Assembly (NCBI GenBank): GCA_008729055.1
Contig: SDUX01000004.1
Coordinates: 5,906,559 to 5,970,558, forward strand
Length of the DNA stretch: 64,000 bases
Source: Pyropia haitanensis
Taxonomy: Eukaryota; Rhodophyta; Bangiophyceae; Bangiales; Bangiaceae
Reading direction: 5' to 3'
How positions within the stretch are numbered: position 1 is the stretch's first letter; each line of letters begins with the position of its first letter. Below the pieces are notes generated by a model. It was not told the DNA's origin. It saw only the letters and a program-made list of their open reading frames with translations, and made no database searches. The position numbers were made by a program, and so were the translations under genes. Below are positions 41,520-52,403 of the stretch, piece by piece.

Positions 41520-42020
41520 TCAGCGAGGTGAGGCGTGTGCTGTGGCAGAAGGTGGGAGTGGCCCAGGGGGCAGGAATGTATGGTTGGTGTATGAATTCCG
41601 GCGACTGTCACCGAGAGCGACGACGGTTCCTCGCCAGGTGAGGCACGGTTTCTTGCATGGGCGAGGGGTGGGGGGAGAAGTCAGAGAGGGGGGGCGACCA
41701 CCTCTGTTCGGCTGGAGGACGCCCGGCGTTTTGTGAGTGATTTGTGTCGGTCACGACCTCCCTGTGACTGGCGTCCCGTCGTTGGTGGAGGGTGCGCGGG
41801 GGGTGTGGGCGGCCACGACGACACGCGGTGAGCGGGGGGGATCCTCTGTATGTGTAGATGACGAGGGGAGCGCCGCTGGCGTCTGTGCCGTTGCGTGAGT
41901 GCGGGGTTGACTTTTTGTTTCCGTTCCTTCTCCACCGTGTTGCTGCTCCGTGCGTGTCGTCGGTGCGCTGTGGGCCCACTCGCGCGGCCGTCGTTTGGGC
42001 CACATCGCGGCGGCGGCGGT

Positions 42021-42263
42021 ATGGGGATGGTGGTCATGGCCGCGGGTGGCAGCGCCGTCAACGGGGATGGTGGGCTCTTGGCCACCCTCGACAGTGCGAG
42101 CAAAGGGTCCGACCAGAGCGTGCGACTGGGGCAGGGGACAGGCGTGGCACGTGACCCCATGGACGACGCGCCGCGCCCCCTACGCAAGGTGCGCGAGTTC
42201 TCACTGCAGACGCGCTTGGCAGTCACCCGGGCTGTCTCAGTGGCGGCGAGCGAGCTTGTGTGA
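42021..42263 (+). CDS. Possible small protein (80 aa)
   Basis: Begins MGMVVMAAGGSAVNGDGG and continues LLATLDSASKGSDQSVRLG and RPLRKVREFSLQTRLAVT. The residue mix is more protein-like than the surrounding frames, and a T/C-rich stretch lies about 100 bases upstream. Unrecognised; it converges on the D-lactate dehydrogenase gene with a 340-base gap. Could be a chance open frame. Confidence 0.33.
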   Translation: MGMVVMAAGGSAVNGDGGLLATLDSASKGSDQSVRLGQGTGVARDPMDDAPRPLRKVREFSLQTRLAVTRAVSVAASELV

Positions 42264-42607
42264 CCGCGCGAGAAGAGGTCTCCCCTCCAGGCGTGGCAAT
42301 AGTACCTGTCAGTGTGTTTCTTTTTTCTTTCATCCATCCCCTGCTACCAGCAAAGCAGTCTACCATCCAACTGCGTGCAACCCACAACCCCACACAAGCA
42401 GCCAACGTCCACACGACCGACATAAGTGGAGAGAAAAACCTACTACGCGCACTGCTGCTGCTCATCACAGAAAGCGCTGCGGCGACATGCATCAACCACA
42501 AAAATTAAGAGGGAAGAAAGGGACCAACAATCACGACTCAATAGGGTGGGTCGCACGGTCAGGCGCACGACGAGGGTAGCGGATGCGGGAGGCAGCAACC
42601 CGAAGAC

Positions 42608-44407
42608 TCAACCAAAGAAGGACTTCGTCTTTTTGGCAGCAGCCGCCGCCTCGGCCTCGGCAGCGCTGTGCCCGCCGACAGGCCCGATATCGACAATCTT
42701 GCCTGGGTTGAGCAGGTTGTCCGGATCCAGCGCCCGCTTGATCGTCTTCATCATGCCAACGCCCGACTCCCCAAACTCGGGCACCAGGTACTCCTTCTTT
42801 CCGAGGCCCACGCCGTGCTCGCCTGTGCAGGTGCCCTCCATGCCAATGGCGCGGTAGACCATGGACCGGTTGAGGCGGTGGGCCTCGTCATTCTCCCTCT
42901 GGTTGGTCGGGTCAAACATGATGCACACGTGGAAGTTGCTGTCGCCCACGTGGCCGACGATGGGCGCAAACAGGAAGCTGGCGTCCAGCTCCTTCTTGGT
43001 CTCGCTGAGGCAGTCGGCCAGGCGCGACAGCGGCACGGCCACGTCCGTAGCCATCAGCTCCCTGCCTGGTTGCGATGTTTGGGCAGCCCAAAAGGCGTGC
43101 TTCCGCGCCCCCCACAGCTGCTCCGTCTCCTCCGCGTTCTTTGTGAACTCAAAGGACGAGGTAAACTTCGCGGTGATCTTCCGCACCGCCTCAATGTCGT
43201 GCTTGACGTGCTCCTCGGGCCCGGTAAATTTGAACAGGATGCACGGGGTCAGGGGCATGGACATGGACGAGTAGTCATTAACGGCCGCCACCATCTTCTC
43301 GTCGAGCAGCTCAATCGCGCCCATCTGGATGCCCTGCTGCAAAATCTTGATCACCGACTGGCACGCGTCGTGGACGTCCTTGAACGACACGCGCGCGACA
43401 CGGGTGTACTCTGGGATGTTCCTCAGCCGCAGCGTCGCCTCCGTGACAACGGCGAGGGTGCCCTCAGAGCCAACAATGACGCGCGCCAGGTCGTAGCCGG
43501 CCGAGCTCTTCCGCGCCCGGTTGCCCGTCTTGACCACCGTCCCGTCTGCAAGGACGACCGTTAGATTGAGCACCTGGTCCTTCATCGTCCCGTACCGCAC
43601 CGCGTTGGTACCCGAGCAGCACGTGCCGCACATGCCGCCAATGGCTGCCCCAGGGGCGGGGTCCACGCCCAGGAACATGTTGTTTGGCCGCACGTGGTCA
43701 TTGAGCTCCATCCACCCGACACCCGGCTGCACCACGCAGTCCATATCCTCCACATTGACGGCCAACACCTTGTCCAGCCGCTGCATCGAGATGCACACCC
43801 CGCCCTCTGGGGCGGTGGTGTGCCCCTCGAGGCTGGTGCCCGCCGCGTAGGGCACCACCGGCACCTTGTACTTGTGGCAGATGGTCATAATCTTGGACAC
43901 GTCCGCCGTGTTCTCTGGCCACACCACCATCTGCGGGTTCTCAGGCGTCGCGTAGCCAGACGTCTCCTTCCCCCGCACCTCCAGCTCATCCTCATCCACC
44001 GACAGCTTGTCCCGGCCGAGCTCCGCGACGAGCTCCTTAAACGCGGCCGGCCAGACCGTCGCAAACGGCGCCTTCATCGGGTTGTGGTCAGACGCGAGCG
44101 CCGCGTCGGCCGACGCGACGCGCGGGCCGAGGAGGCCCCCAAACGTCTCGCGAGGGTCCGCCACACCCGCCGCCACGCCCGCGGTGGCCGCGAGGCCGGC
44201 GGCGGCGGCCGCGGCGGCCGCTCTCCGCCGGCCCGCACCCCAGCTACCGCCGCCGCCGCCGCCGCCGCTCGCAGCCGCCGGCCCGGCACCACCGCCAACC
44301 GCCGCACCGCCCGCCACCGTCTGTGCATGACGCACGCCCGCCGCCGCCGCCGCCGACACCGAGTGGCGGGAGCGCAATGCCGCGCGCAATAACAGGGCAG
44401 GTGCCAT
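42608..44407 (-). CDS. LDHD: Mitochondrial D-lactate dehydrogenase (cytochrome), FAD-linked
   Basis: A 599-residue single-exon protein. The N-terminus (MAPALLLRAALRSRHSVSA) is basic, amphipathic and free of acidic residues, as in mitochondrial presequences, followed by an Ala-rich hydrophobic stretch (61-82). The FAD-binding type 4 domain spans about 160-330: VVWPENTADVSKIM, VVPYAAGTSLEGHT, DCVVQPGVGWMELND, GVDPAPGAAIGGMCGT, GTNAVRYGTM and IVGSEGTLAVVTEATLRL. The C-terminal FAD-oxidase domain ends with GTCTGEHGVGLGKKEYL and ALDPDNLLNPGKIVDIG. It oxidises D-lactate to pyruvate and passes electrons to cytochrome c, likely in glyoxalase-pathway detoxification. D-2-hydroxyglutarate dehydrogenase is a related alternative, but the motif set fits LDHD better. 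A C-rich leader precedes the ATG. Confidence 0.93.
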   Translation of the reverse strand: MAPALLLRAALRSRHSVSAAAAAGVRHAQTVAGGAAVGGGAGPAAASGGGGGGGSWGAGRRRAAAAAAAAGLAATAGVAAGVADPRETFGGLLGPRVASADAALASDHNPMKAPFATVWPAAFKELVAELGRDKLSVDEDELEVRGKETSGYATPENPQMVVWPENTADVSKIMTICHKYKVPVVPYAAGTSLEGHTTAPEGGVCISMQRLDKVLAVNVEDMDCVVQPGVGWMELNDHVRPNNMFLGVDPAPGAAIGGMCGTCCSGTNAVRYGTMKDQVLNLTVVLADGTVVKTGNRARKSSAGYDLARVIVGSEGTLAVVTEATLRLRNIPEYTRVARVSFKDVHDACQSVIKILQQGIQMGAIELLDEKMVAAVNDYSSMSMPLTPCILFKFTGPEEHVKHDIEAVRKITAKFTSSFEFTKNAEETEQLWGARKHAFWAAQTSQPGRELMATDVAVPLSRLADCLSETKKELDASFLFAPIVGHVGDSNFHVCIMFDPTNQRENDEAHRLNRSMVYRAIGMEGTCTGEHGVGLGKKEYLVPEFGESGVGMMKTIKRALDPDNLLNPGKIVDIGPVGGHSAAEAEAAAAAKKTKSFFG

Positions 44408-45415
44408 GGTGTCGGGGGGGATGTGTTGGATGGGGAAGGGGGGGGGGGGGGGGGGGGGGGGGACTGTCGGAGGGCGGAGCGGAGAAAACCGACCGTCAGC
44501 AGAGGCACTCGTCTCCCCGGCACGTGGACGACGTGCAACCAGCCGCTTCAAGCAATCACCACGCGGAGGGGGGCGCCGGCAGCTGACGGGACGCGCGGCA
44601 AGGTCGATGGAGCGGGACGCGGGCGGAGAGTGCCTTCGTCACGCACGCTCCAGCGGGTGGGGTGGGAGGCACGCCGCCTACACGACGGACCGCATCTGCT
44701 GGTCGGTACGAGCTAGCGCGGGGCCAGTTGACGCCAGGTCACGGGCGCGCGACAGCCACAAACGCCGCACACGGGTGCGGCGGGCCAACGATGGGTGGGT
44801 GCGAAGCGCCCGCCGCGTCCAAGCCCCATGCCGTGATTGGCCTTGAAGGGGGGGGGCGTGTGATTGGCAGGGCACCCACCCCTCCCCCGCAGATTGCGGC
44901 ACGCGGAGCTCGGCCCTCCACCCCCCCACCACAATAGAGAACACGCAAGGGTTGCGGCGGGAACAAGGCCGCAGGGTCGGGCGGCAGGGCCAACTGGTGG
45001 ACCGTTGGGCCTGCTGTGCATCTCGGCGGGATGGGTGCCAGAGGGGGACTGAATAGGGGATCAAGCGCGGGATGGGCTCAGTGGGAGGTTCTGATTGGCT
45101 GGCGGCGCCCCCATTGCCGATCATGCGCTTGACATTTGTGCGTTCCGCCGGTTTGCATGAACGAGACTTTCGCTGTGTACAGAGTGACACAACTTGTACC
45201 AGAGACTGCTTTGGACTTTGTACGTCAAATGCAAGCGTTGTCGAGAAAAACAGTGCCTGAACCGATACCCACATGCCCACCACCCTCACCCACCCTCTGC
45301 TGCTCTCACCCCGGTAACGGCCGCACGGAATGAACCAGCCTTCCTCCGCACCCCTCTACTCCTCCACCCTCCGCCCCTCCACCCTGTCCCCTTCCATCCG
45401 ACCTCGACCACCTAC
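44408..45415. other. Intergenic, three CCAAT-type boxes
   Basis: No gene supported. The left 70 bases are the C-rich leader of the D-lactate dehydrogenase gene. ATTGG pentamers (CCAAT on the minus strand) occur at 44837-44841, 44863-44867 and 45094-45098. The right end is probably the 3' untranslated region of the MATE gene. Confidence 0.45.
44837..45098 (-). promoter_or_regulatory. CCAAT-box cluster upstream of D-lactate dehydrogenase
   Basis: Three copies of TGATTGGC/TGATTGG on the plus strand, i.e. CCAATCA in the orientation of the minus-strand gene, 430-690 bases upstream of its ATG. CCAATCA is the classic NF-Y site in other eukaryotes. Binding here is inferred. Confidence 0.4.
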
Positions 45416-47238
45416 CTACGTGCCGTACCCAGCCGGCAACGACGCCCCCGCCGCCTCCCCCGACGCCCGCGGCGGCAGCGCCAGCGGCGGCACCTCGTCG
45501 CCAATATCCAAAGCGAGCGCGGTCGCCTCGCCGAGGCACCCCCGCACGGGGGTCCCCAGCAGCGGCGAGTAGCTGCCGCCCGCGGCGGCGGCCCGGTACG
45601 CCGGCATCGCCACCCCCCCCGCCGCGAGCGGCGAGCACGGCGCGGGCGGCACCGACAGCGCCACGGCGGCGGTCGCGTGCAGCGGGTCCGCCTCGCCCAG
45701 CAGCGACGTTGACGCGGTGGGCGTCGCGCCCGCCGCGGAGGCGGCGGCGGCGGCGGCGGCGGCGGCGTCCGTGCCGCCCCCCGCCTGGGCGTGCCGCACA
45801 AACGCCGCCGCGCGCGACACCTGCAGCTCCCAGTCGGTCATGGCGAGCACCCCCCCGACGCCCGCGACGAGCGCCCACTCGGCGGCCGCGATGCCGAGCC
45901 ACACCCCCCGGAGCACCCCCTCCCCCCCCCCCCCCCGGGCCCACGCGCGCGCCGCGAGCGCCGCGCCCGCCGGCAGGCCGCCCAGCCAAAACGCCGCCGC
46001 GTTGCCATACGCGCCGAGCGCCTGGCGGCCGCTGCCCCGCAGCACCCCCCCGAGCACCGCCTGCAGCGTATCCGACAGCCCAAACGCGGCAAAGACGGGC
46101 AGGACGGCGGCCAGGGCGGCCACCACCGCCGCCGCGCCGTCACCGTCGCGGCCGCCGCCCACGTACAGGTGTGGCCACACGCCGCGGGCGTTCCAGATGG
46201 TCGCCGCCGTCGCGGCGCCCGCGGCGGCGCCCGCGCCCACCGCCACCCCCGCCGCGCGGCGGGCGCCCACCGCGTCACGGCGGCCGAGCGCGCCGCCCAC
46301 CCGCGTCGCCGCGGCGGTGCCGACCGCGAGCGGCGCGAGGTACGCGAGGAACGACACGTTCATCAGCGCCGCGTGCGCGGCGAGCGGCACCGCCCCGTAG
46401 CGGGCGACGATGAAGAGCGTGCCCTCCATCGCCCACCACTCGGCACACACCTGCACCAGGCCGGGCAGGCCAAGCGCGAGGTAGGGGCGGAGGTTGGCGG
46501 CGGCGCGGCGGGGCGTCCAGCCCGTCCAGGTGGGCTCGTGCAGCCGGAACCCGCGGATGGTGGCGACCAGCACCGCCACGTTGGCGCAGCTGGACAGGCA
46601 CAGGGCGGCGGCGCTGCCGCGCACGCCGCCACCGGCCCATATCACAAACAGCCAGTGGAGGACCACGTTGACGGCGAGGCCGGCGGCGGAGCTGCCCAGC
46701 AGCGGCGCCGCAATGTTTTGGCTCAGCAGGTACCGCCGCAGCGCGTCGTAGGCGCTCAGCGGCACCAGCGCCGGCACGTAGGCGCGGAGAAACGTGGTGG
46801 CCACCGCCACCACCTGCGCCTGGCCCGCGTCCGTGGCCGCCCCCCCCCCCCCCCCCCTTCCCCCGCGTGCCCGCCGACGAGCAGCCACAGCAGGGGCGCC
46901 GGGTAGAGCATCAGCGGCGCAACCACGGCGGAGATGGCCAGGTTCACCGCCAGCCCCCGCTGGAGGTAGAGCCCGACCAGCGGCCGCGCGCCCGCGCCGT
47001 ACGCCTGCGCGCTGAGCGTGCCCTGCGCGGTCGCGACGCCCATGATGGGCGCCGCGGCGAGCACGTTGGACAGCGCGATGCCGAGGTAGGCGCCGCCGAG
47101 GTCCGCCGCGCCGCCCGAGCGGCCGAGGAAGACGGCCGCGACGGTGGTCATGCCCACCTCGCAGAGGAGGGCAATGTACGTGGGCCACGCGAGCGCCCAC
47201 AGCGCGGTCGCTTCGGCGCGCACCTCGGACGCGCCCAT
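45416..47238 (-). CDS. MATE-family multidrug/metabolite efflux transporter
   Basis: From ATG 47238 the protein shows the MatE pattern: ALWALAWPTYIALLCEVGM, TTVAAVFLGRSGGAADLG, GVATAQGTLSAQAYGAG, then the second half with IAAPLLGSSAAGLAVNVV, LALGLPGLVQVCAEWWAME and AALMNVSFLAYLAPLAVG. About twelve membrane spans are expected and can be traced by eye. It probably exports organic cations or secondary metabolites by H+ or Na+ antiport across the plasma or vacuolar membrane. The tail of about 110 residues after the last span is Ala/Pro-rich. A C18 run (46840-46857) breaks the frame in a Gly loop; length is 2 modulo 3, and one extra base restores about 607 residues. Pyrimidine-rich leader present. 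Confidence 0.88.
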
Positions 47239-48070
47239 GGCGGCGGCCGGTGTTGGGAAGGCGAGGGGGGGGGAGGGCAGCGGTGGGGAGTGGGGATGAC
47301 CCTCCAGAGGACGCGGGGGGGGGGGGGGGGGGGGAGGCAAGCGGAGGGGACCGAGCAGAAAAAAGGAGGTGGGGGGGATGCAGGGAAGGAGGTGGGTAGG
47401 GAAGGGAGGTGCTCGTGGCGCGCACACGCGAGCGATACGGTGTAGCGGGCTACCCTACAATCGACGGCCGCCGGCCGCCCCCACCCCCACACCCAGCCGC
47501 CGGCCGCCGCGGACCGCCGACGGCGGCGGCGTTGGGCGGCGTTGGCACCCGCACCGGCGGCGGGGTGCGGATCCGCCCGCCTCCCCCTCCCCCTCCCCCT
47601 CCCCCTCCCCCTCCCCCTCTCACCCCCCTCCCTCCCCTCCCGCCCGCCGTCGGCAACAGCGGCGACGGCACCGTCGACGGCAATGGCGGCGACGGCACCG
47701 TCGGCGGCGGCGGCCGCCGCTGCGAACCGCTGGCGCGGCACGCACGGGGCGGGGGGGGGGGGGGTGGGGGGGCGACGGCGCAGAGGGCGTCACTGCTGGA
47801 AGCATCCACCGTCCCGCCCTCCCCTCCCCCCCCCCCCCTCCTCCCCGACGTTTCCCACCAGCCACGCAGGCACGCCGGCGACGGCGGCCGCGGCAGCGGC
47901 AGCGGCGGCGGCAGACCGCCGCCACCGACGGGCCGTTGCCGACGCGGTCGGCGGCGCGTCGGCGGGGCGGCGGCCGCGGAACCAACTGGATCGGGCGCGG
48001 CGTCGGACGGGCGGTGGGGCGGGCGGGGGGGCGGGTCCGCGCCAAAACCCTTGTGGTGGGTGGTAGATCA
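47239..48070. other. Intergenic, C-rich repeats
   Basis: Holds the C-rich leader of the MATE gene at the left and a TCCCCC hexamer array at 47581-47619. Open frames on both strands lack motifs. Confidence 0.45.
47581..47619 (+). repeat. TCCCCC hexamer microsatellite
   Basis: About six perfect copies of a 6-base C-rich unit. Confidence 0.85.
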
Positions 48071-48468
48071 ATGATGACTCCCTGTCGCGTGTGCGGCGCC
48101 CACGACGGGGAGACTCTCCTGGACGGCTCCTGTGGGGGGGGGGGGGGGTGTGCAATACGACAACGATCGCTTTCTATCGTGCATCCCACAAAAAGTGGAT
48201 GTTGTTGCAGCGCTCCACAGCCACAACCCTGCTGTGGCTCGTGCGGCCCGGCCCGCCCATGCCACGTCGACGCCCCGCGTGGCAGCCCAGACAGACCACG
48301 ACGGGAACCCCCATCGGAAAAAGTGTGGACCTGTATGGCCGGATGCGACCACCTTGGGTGCCTTTCGGCGGCGTCGATGGACAACATATTGTGGGTTTTG
48401 TAAAAAGTGGCTGGGTCGACATCTTGATGAGGGCCGTTTCATTGGCTCAGAGGTCGACTCTTGCATGA
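48071..48468 (+). CDS. Possible small Cys-containing protein with frame break
   Basis: The ATG pair at 48071/48074 opens MMTPCRVCGAHDGETLLDGS, a C-x2-C start. A G15 run (48134-48148) follows; one frame over, with the usual polarity, the sequence reads NTTTIAFYRASHKKWMLL and VDLYGRMRPPWVPFGGVDGQ, then HIVGFVKSGWVDILMRAV to a stop at 48468. The other frame also contains a suggestive piece (TTYCGFCKKWLGRHLDEG), so the choice is not certain. Local GC is lower than average. No family recognised; a transposon-derived fragment is possible. Confidence 0.33.
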
Positions 48469-48903
48469 TTTCTCCACAACGAACCCGGCCGTCGTGCCGC
48501 GGAGGGGTCGGGCATCGGCTTGCTGCTCTCTCCTGTTGTTGAAGGGTTGTAGCGAGGCCGACCTGTGGCCCGCGGTCCCATCGTGTGACACAGTCTTCTT
48601 TTCGCCTGCAGGGTCCCGACCGGGCCCGATGCGGGAGCGGCGGCGGCGGATGTGCCGGCCCAGCGCCGCCGCCCGCATATCCCCACAGGCCGCAGCCGCC
48701 ACGACGCTGCAGTGGATCGCCGCCGTGGGTGGTGCGCTGCACGCGCCTCGCCGAGCGCGCGCCGCCCCCCGCTGCAGCGTCGGGCCGCCCCCTGCGCGCC
48801 GTCCGTGGCCGTGTCGAGCCGCCCCCGGCGGCGGCGGCCGCGGACGTCCCCGCGGCGGCACCCGCCGCGCCGTTGGCAGCGCCGCGAGGCGGCAGGCGGA
48901 TCT

Positions 48904-49689
48904 ATGGACGCAACGCCCGCGGGCACGCGGGACGCCGCCCCCGCGGTCGGGCCCGACCGCCCCGTCCGGCCGCCACGCCGCGTCCGCGGCCACCAGCACC
49001 CGCCCCTGCCTGGGGGCCCGCCCAGACCGCCCCATTACCAGTGTGGCGGGTCGGGGCGCTTGTCCAGGACGCCAGGCTTGGCGTGCAACACCCCAACTCA
49101 GACTTGCTCCACGAGGCGGGGACGTGCCGGTGCGCTGTCCTCGCGACCGTCAGAGCAAGTGGGCAGGCGCGAGCGGGGCGCCACGCCCCAGCGCCCCCCT
49201 GTCTGGGCACTCGCCCCTGCGGACGCTGCCACACCGGCCCTCCCGCAACGTCCATCGCAGGGGGCGGTCGCCTCGTGGCGGCGTCTGGCGTCCAGCACCA
49301 CGTGTGCGCCCGAGCCGCTGCGCCGCTCGGCCGTTTCGGGTGCGCCCGCGGCGCCGCCCGTCGGCTTTGCAGCCGCGCGGTGTCGCGCGGCGGCCCCCGT
49401 CCTGCGCCGCCCAAGGGCGTGGCCGCGTATGGCGGGCGGTGTGGACACAGACCACGCGGCGGCGCCGCCCCGGCGGCGACGGGGTGTGCGCCGCAGCGCG
49501 GGGCGCCAGCGACAGCAGCGCCTGCTGGTGGGGCGGCCGCCGGCCTTGTCGCTCGCCCCGCGCTCCAGGGGAAGTGGATGCACCGCTGCCACGGTCGCGA
49601 TCCGAGGCGAGCCGCGACGCCGAGGCGGCGAGGCGTCTGGGCGCGACCCGCCGGCACCGGAGAAGAAGAGGGAGAAAAAAAAAGAGTAG
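48904..49689 (+). CDS. Possible unrecognised protein (261 aa)
   Basis: Opens at ATG 48904 (MDATPAGTRDAAPAVGPDR), has a small Cys cluster (QCGGSGRLSRTPGLACNTPT) and ends in a basic tail (EKKREKKKE). Composition is better mixed than in most chance frames, but no domain is visible and competing frames on the minus strand are also long. Listed with low confidence. Confidence 0.27.
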   Translation: MDATPAGTRDAAPAVGPDRPVRPPRRVRGHQHPPLPGGPPRPPHYQCGGSGRLSRTPGLACNTPTQTCSTRRGRAGALSSRPSEQVGRRERGATPQRPPVWALAPADAATPALPQRPSQGAVASWRRLASSTTCAPEPLRRSAVSGAPAAPPVGFAAARCRAAAPVLRRPRAWPRMAGGVDTDHAAAPPRRRRGVRRSAGRQRQQRLLVGRPPALSLAPRSRGSGCTAATVAIRGEPRRRGGEASGRDPPAPEKKREKKKE

Positions 49690-50050
49690 AGGGTGCGGAG
49701 GCGGCGGCGGATGGCGGACCCCCTCCGGGACGTTTCGCCCCCACGACCGCTCCTCCTACACCGCCACGACCGCAACGTCACGCGTCGCCACACCCCCCTC
49801 GCGGCGGCGGTGGTCCCCGCGCCGCCGTCCCCCCGCCCACCACCCGCCGTCGCGCGGCGGCGCCCCCCCGCCGCACGCGCACGGCCTCGGGGATCCACAG
49901 CAAAAAGCACAAGCACCCACCGCCGCCGCCGCCGCCACCGCTGCCCCCCCCCCCTCCACGCCCAGCCTCCCCCCCCGTCCCGTGTGGCAGAGCTCCCCCC
50001 CCCCCCGGGGTGGCTCCCCCCCCCCCCTCCGCCACATCCTTCAATGCCCC

Positions 50051-50952
50051 TCACACCCGCACCGCCTCGCCCGTCACGTGCTCGACGACATCCCCCTCGC
50101 GGGCCACCCCCCCCCCCCCACCTCCTCCTCCTCCTCTACCCCCTCCCCGCCGTCACCGCCCCCACTACTAGCGGTCGACACAACACTGGTGGCGGACCCC
50201 CCCGCCCCCCCCCCCCCTCACGCAGGCGGAGGTCGACCCCCCCCTCCCCCCCCAGGCGCGCCTCAAACACAATCAGGCGCCCCCCCCCCCATCATTCGGC
50301 ACCAGCAGCAGCACCCCCCCCCCGGCCGCCCGCCCAACCGCAGCCGGTTGTAGTAGGCCTCCCGCGCCCGCCGCACCGTGTACATGCTGTACTTTCTCTC
50401 CAGCGTGATGCCGCCCCGGCGCCCGCCCGCCGCGCCGCCCACCGCCGCGCCGAGCGTGAGGAACCACAGGATGACGACGCCCTGCTCGTCGGCGCTGCCG
50501 ACAACGTGCAGCGGGTCGGCCAACGACGAGGCCATCACCTCCACGTCCACCACCGCCGCGGCGTGGCCGGTCAGCGTCGCCGCGTGGACGGCGCTCCCCC
50601 CCCGCCACCACCACCACCACCACCACCACCGCCGCCGTCGCCGCCACCACGCCCGCCGTCCGCCGTCGCCGCCGCGTCGGTCCACCCCAGCCGCAGCTCC
50701 CGCCCCGTCACGTACACGGTCAGCCCCGTGCCGGCGCTCGCCGCGTACCGCCGCGCCGTCGGCGGTCGGCCGACGGCGGGGATGAGGAGCGTGTGGACGG
50801 CCGCCACCGTTGGTAGGCCGGGGGGGGGAGCGCCGACGCGGGCACCGTCGGCAGCCGCCGGGGGGGCGGGTCGCCGCCGCCGCCGCCGGGGGGGGGGGCG
50901 CGGCGGGGGGGAGCCGTGGGAGCGCCGCCACGTCGGCGGGCACCGCGTCCAT
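50051..50952 (-). CDS. WD40-like beta-propeller protein, frame broken repeatedly at G/C runs
   Basis: ATG 50952 follows a strongly pyrimidine-rich leader and starts MDAVPADVAALPRLPPA. Sense continues as TVAAVHTLLIPAVGRP, YAASAGTGLTVYVTGRELRL, then a clear WD-type unit: LTGHAAAVVDVEVMASSLAD, PLHVVGSADEQGVVILWFL. After ERKYSMYTVRRAREAYYN the frame moves twice at G runs (near 50313 and 50284) to VLLLVPND and RLIVFEARLGG, and ends REGDVVEHVTGEAVRV. With two breaks before the first blade, one before the second and two after, at least five steps are needed, all compatible with one missing base per run. The order recalls the N-terminal propeller of EDC4/VARICOSE decapping scaffolds, but that match is loose and the protein is short. 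Confidence 0.5.
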
Positions 50953-51060
50953 CGCGATGGAGGCGGAGCGGGAAGAAGGTGGGGGGAGTGGGTGGACCGG
51001 GGAGGGGGGTGTGAGCGGGTGGATGGGGGGGGGGAGGAGGGGGGGAAGAGCAGCGGCGGC
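50953..51060 (-). promoter_or_regulatory. Pyrimidine-rich leader of the WD40-like gene
   Basis: On the minus strand about 100 bases are nearly all C and T up to CCTCCATCGCG before the ATG. Same style as other leaders in the window. Confidence 0.4.
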
Positions 51061-52370
51061 CGCTGCGTCAAGAGGGACGGCGCCAGGTAGGCGGCGCCGC
51101 GGCGGCGGCGGGGCGCCCGTCGAGCGCCGCGGCCGTTGGCACGGCAGGAACGCCGCGCCGGGCGGCGCGGCGGCGGCGGCGCAGCGGCGGCCGCCGCGGG
51201 TCACCCCCGCGGCTGGCGCCGGTGCTGCGCGCGCCGCGCGCCGGCGCGGCGCGACCGGCAGGGGGCCGGCAGCCGGCCGGCGGCGGCGCCGCGCAACGGG
51301 ACCGGCGGGCGCCGCCGCGGCGGCGGTGGGCGGGGGGGGCGCCCGCGGTGGCGGCGGGCGGCGGCGGGAGGCGCGGGTTGGCGGGGATGGCCGTTCCGGG
51401 ACGCGGCGGGGGACCGACGGGGATCGAGGGGGGGGGGGGGGGGGGGGGAGGGGGAGGGGGCGGGGGGGGGGGTGGGCGGAACCCGCGCGCCGCGCCCGTT
51501 GGGGGGGCGCCGCCGCCGCGGCCTGCGCCGGCCGCGCCGGTGGACGCCCCCGCCGGTTGCCGCGGCGTGCCTCGCGTCTGGGTCGGCGTCTGGCCGTGGG
51601 TGCCCGCTGGGCGGGGCGGGCGGGCGCGCGGGACGGGCGGCGCGGCGGACGGCGGCGGGGGCGGCACCCCAGCCAGATACGCGGTTGGATCGGGACGGTG
51701 GCGGGCGGTGGCGGTGGCGGCGCTGGGGGGGGGTGCCCCGGTGGGTGGCGCGCTTGGGAGCTCCGCGCGGGACGCAGGCGGTGTCCACCTGGCGAGCGCC
51801 GCGTCTTCACCCGTCGCCCGACGCCCGCCCCACGCCTGATCCGCTCCCCCCGGATAAACAACAGTGGGACGGATTCTCGTGGGGCGGCCGCGGAGATCAC
51901 GCGATGCCATCACCACCACCACCGCACCCTATCCGGCCACCTGTGAATCAAGACACTCGGGACTGGGGCGCGTCTCGTAGGGCCGGCAGCGGCACCGGCC
52001 GACAGCACCGCCTCCGCTCCCCATCCAAACCCGCTGGGCGGGCAGCCACCGCGGGTGCCAGCAGCGACGCGGCGCACGGTCGGCCCTACCCGCCGCCGCC
52101 GCCGCCGCCGCCGCCACCGCCGCCGCCGCCGCCACCGCCGCCACCGCCACCGCCGTCGCCGCGGCGGCGGCGCCGGCCTCTCGGCCCCACCCGCGCAGCG
52201 GCGGCGGGACAAGGCCGCGGCGGCAGCTGTGGGGAGACCACCGCGACCGCCGCGACGACGCGGGCGGTCGCGGCGGTGCGGCGGCGGCGGCGGTGGCGCG
52301 ACCGGCACGGCGGCGGCGGCCCGCGGCGACGGCGGAGGGTGGGGCGGCGGGGGGGCGTGGCGGACGGCGA

Positions 52371-52403
<33 letters not shown>

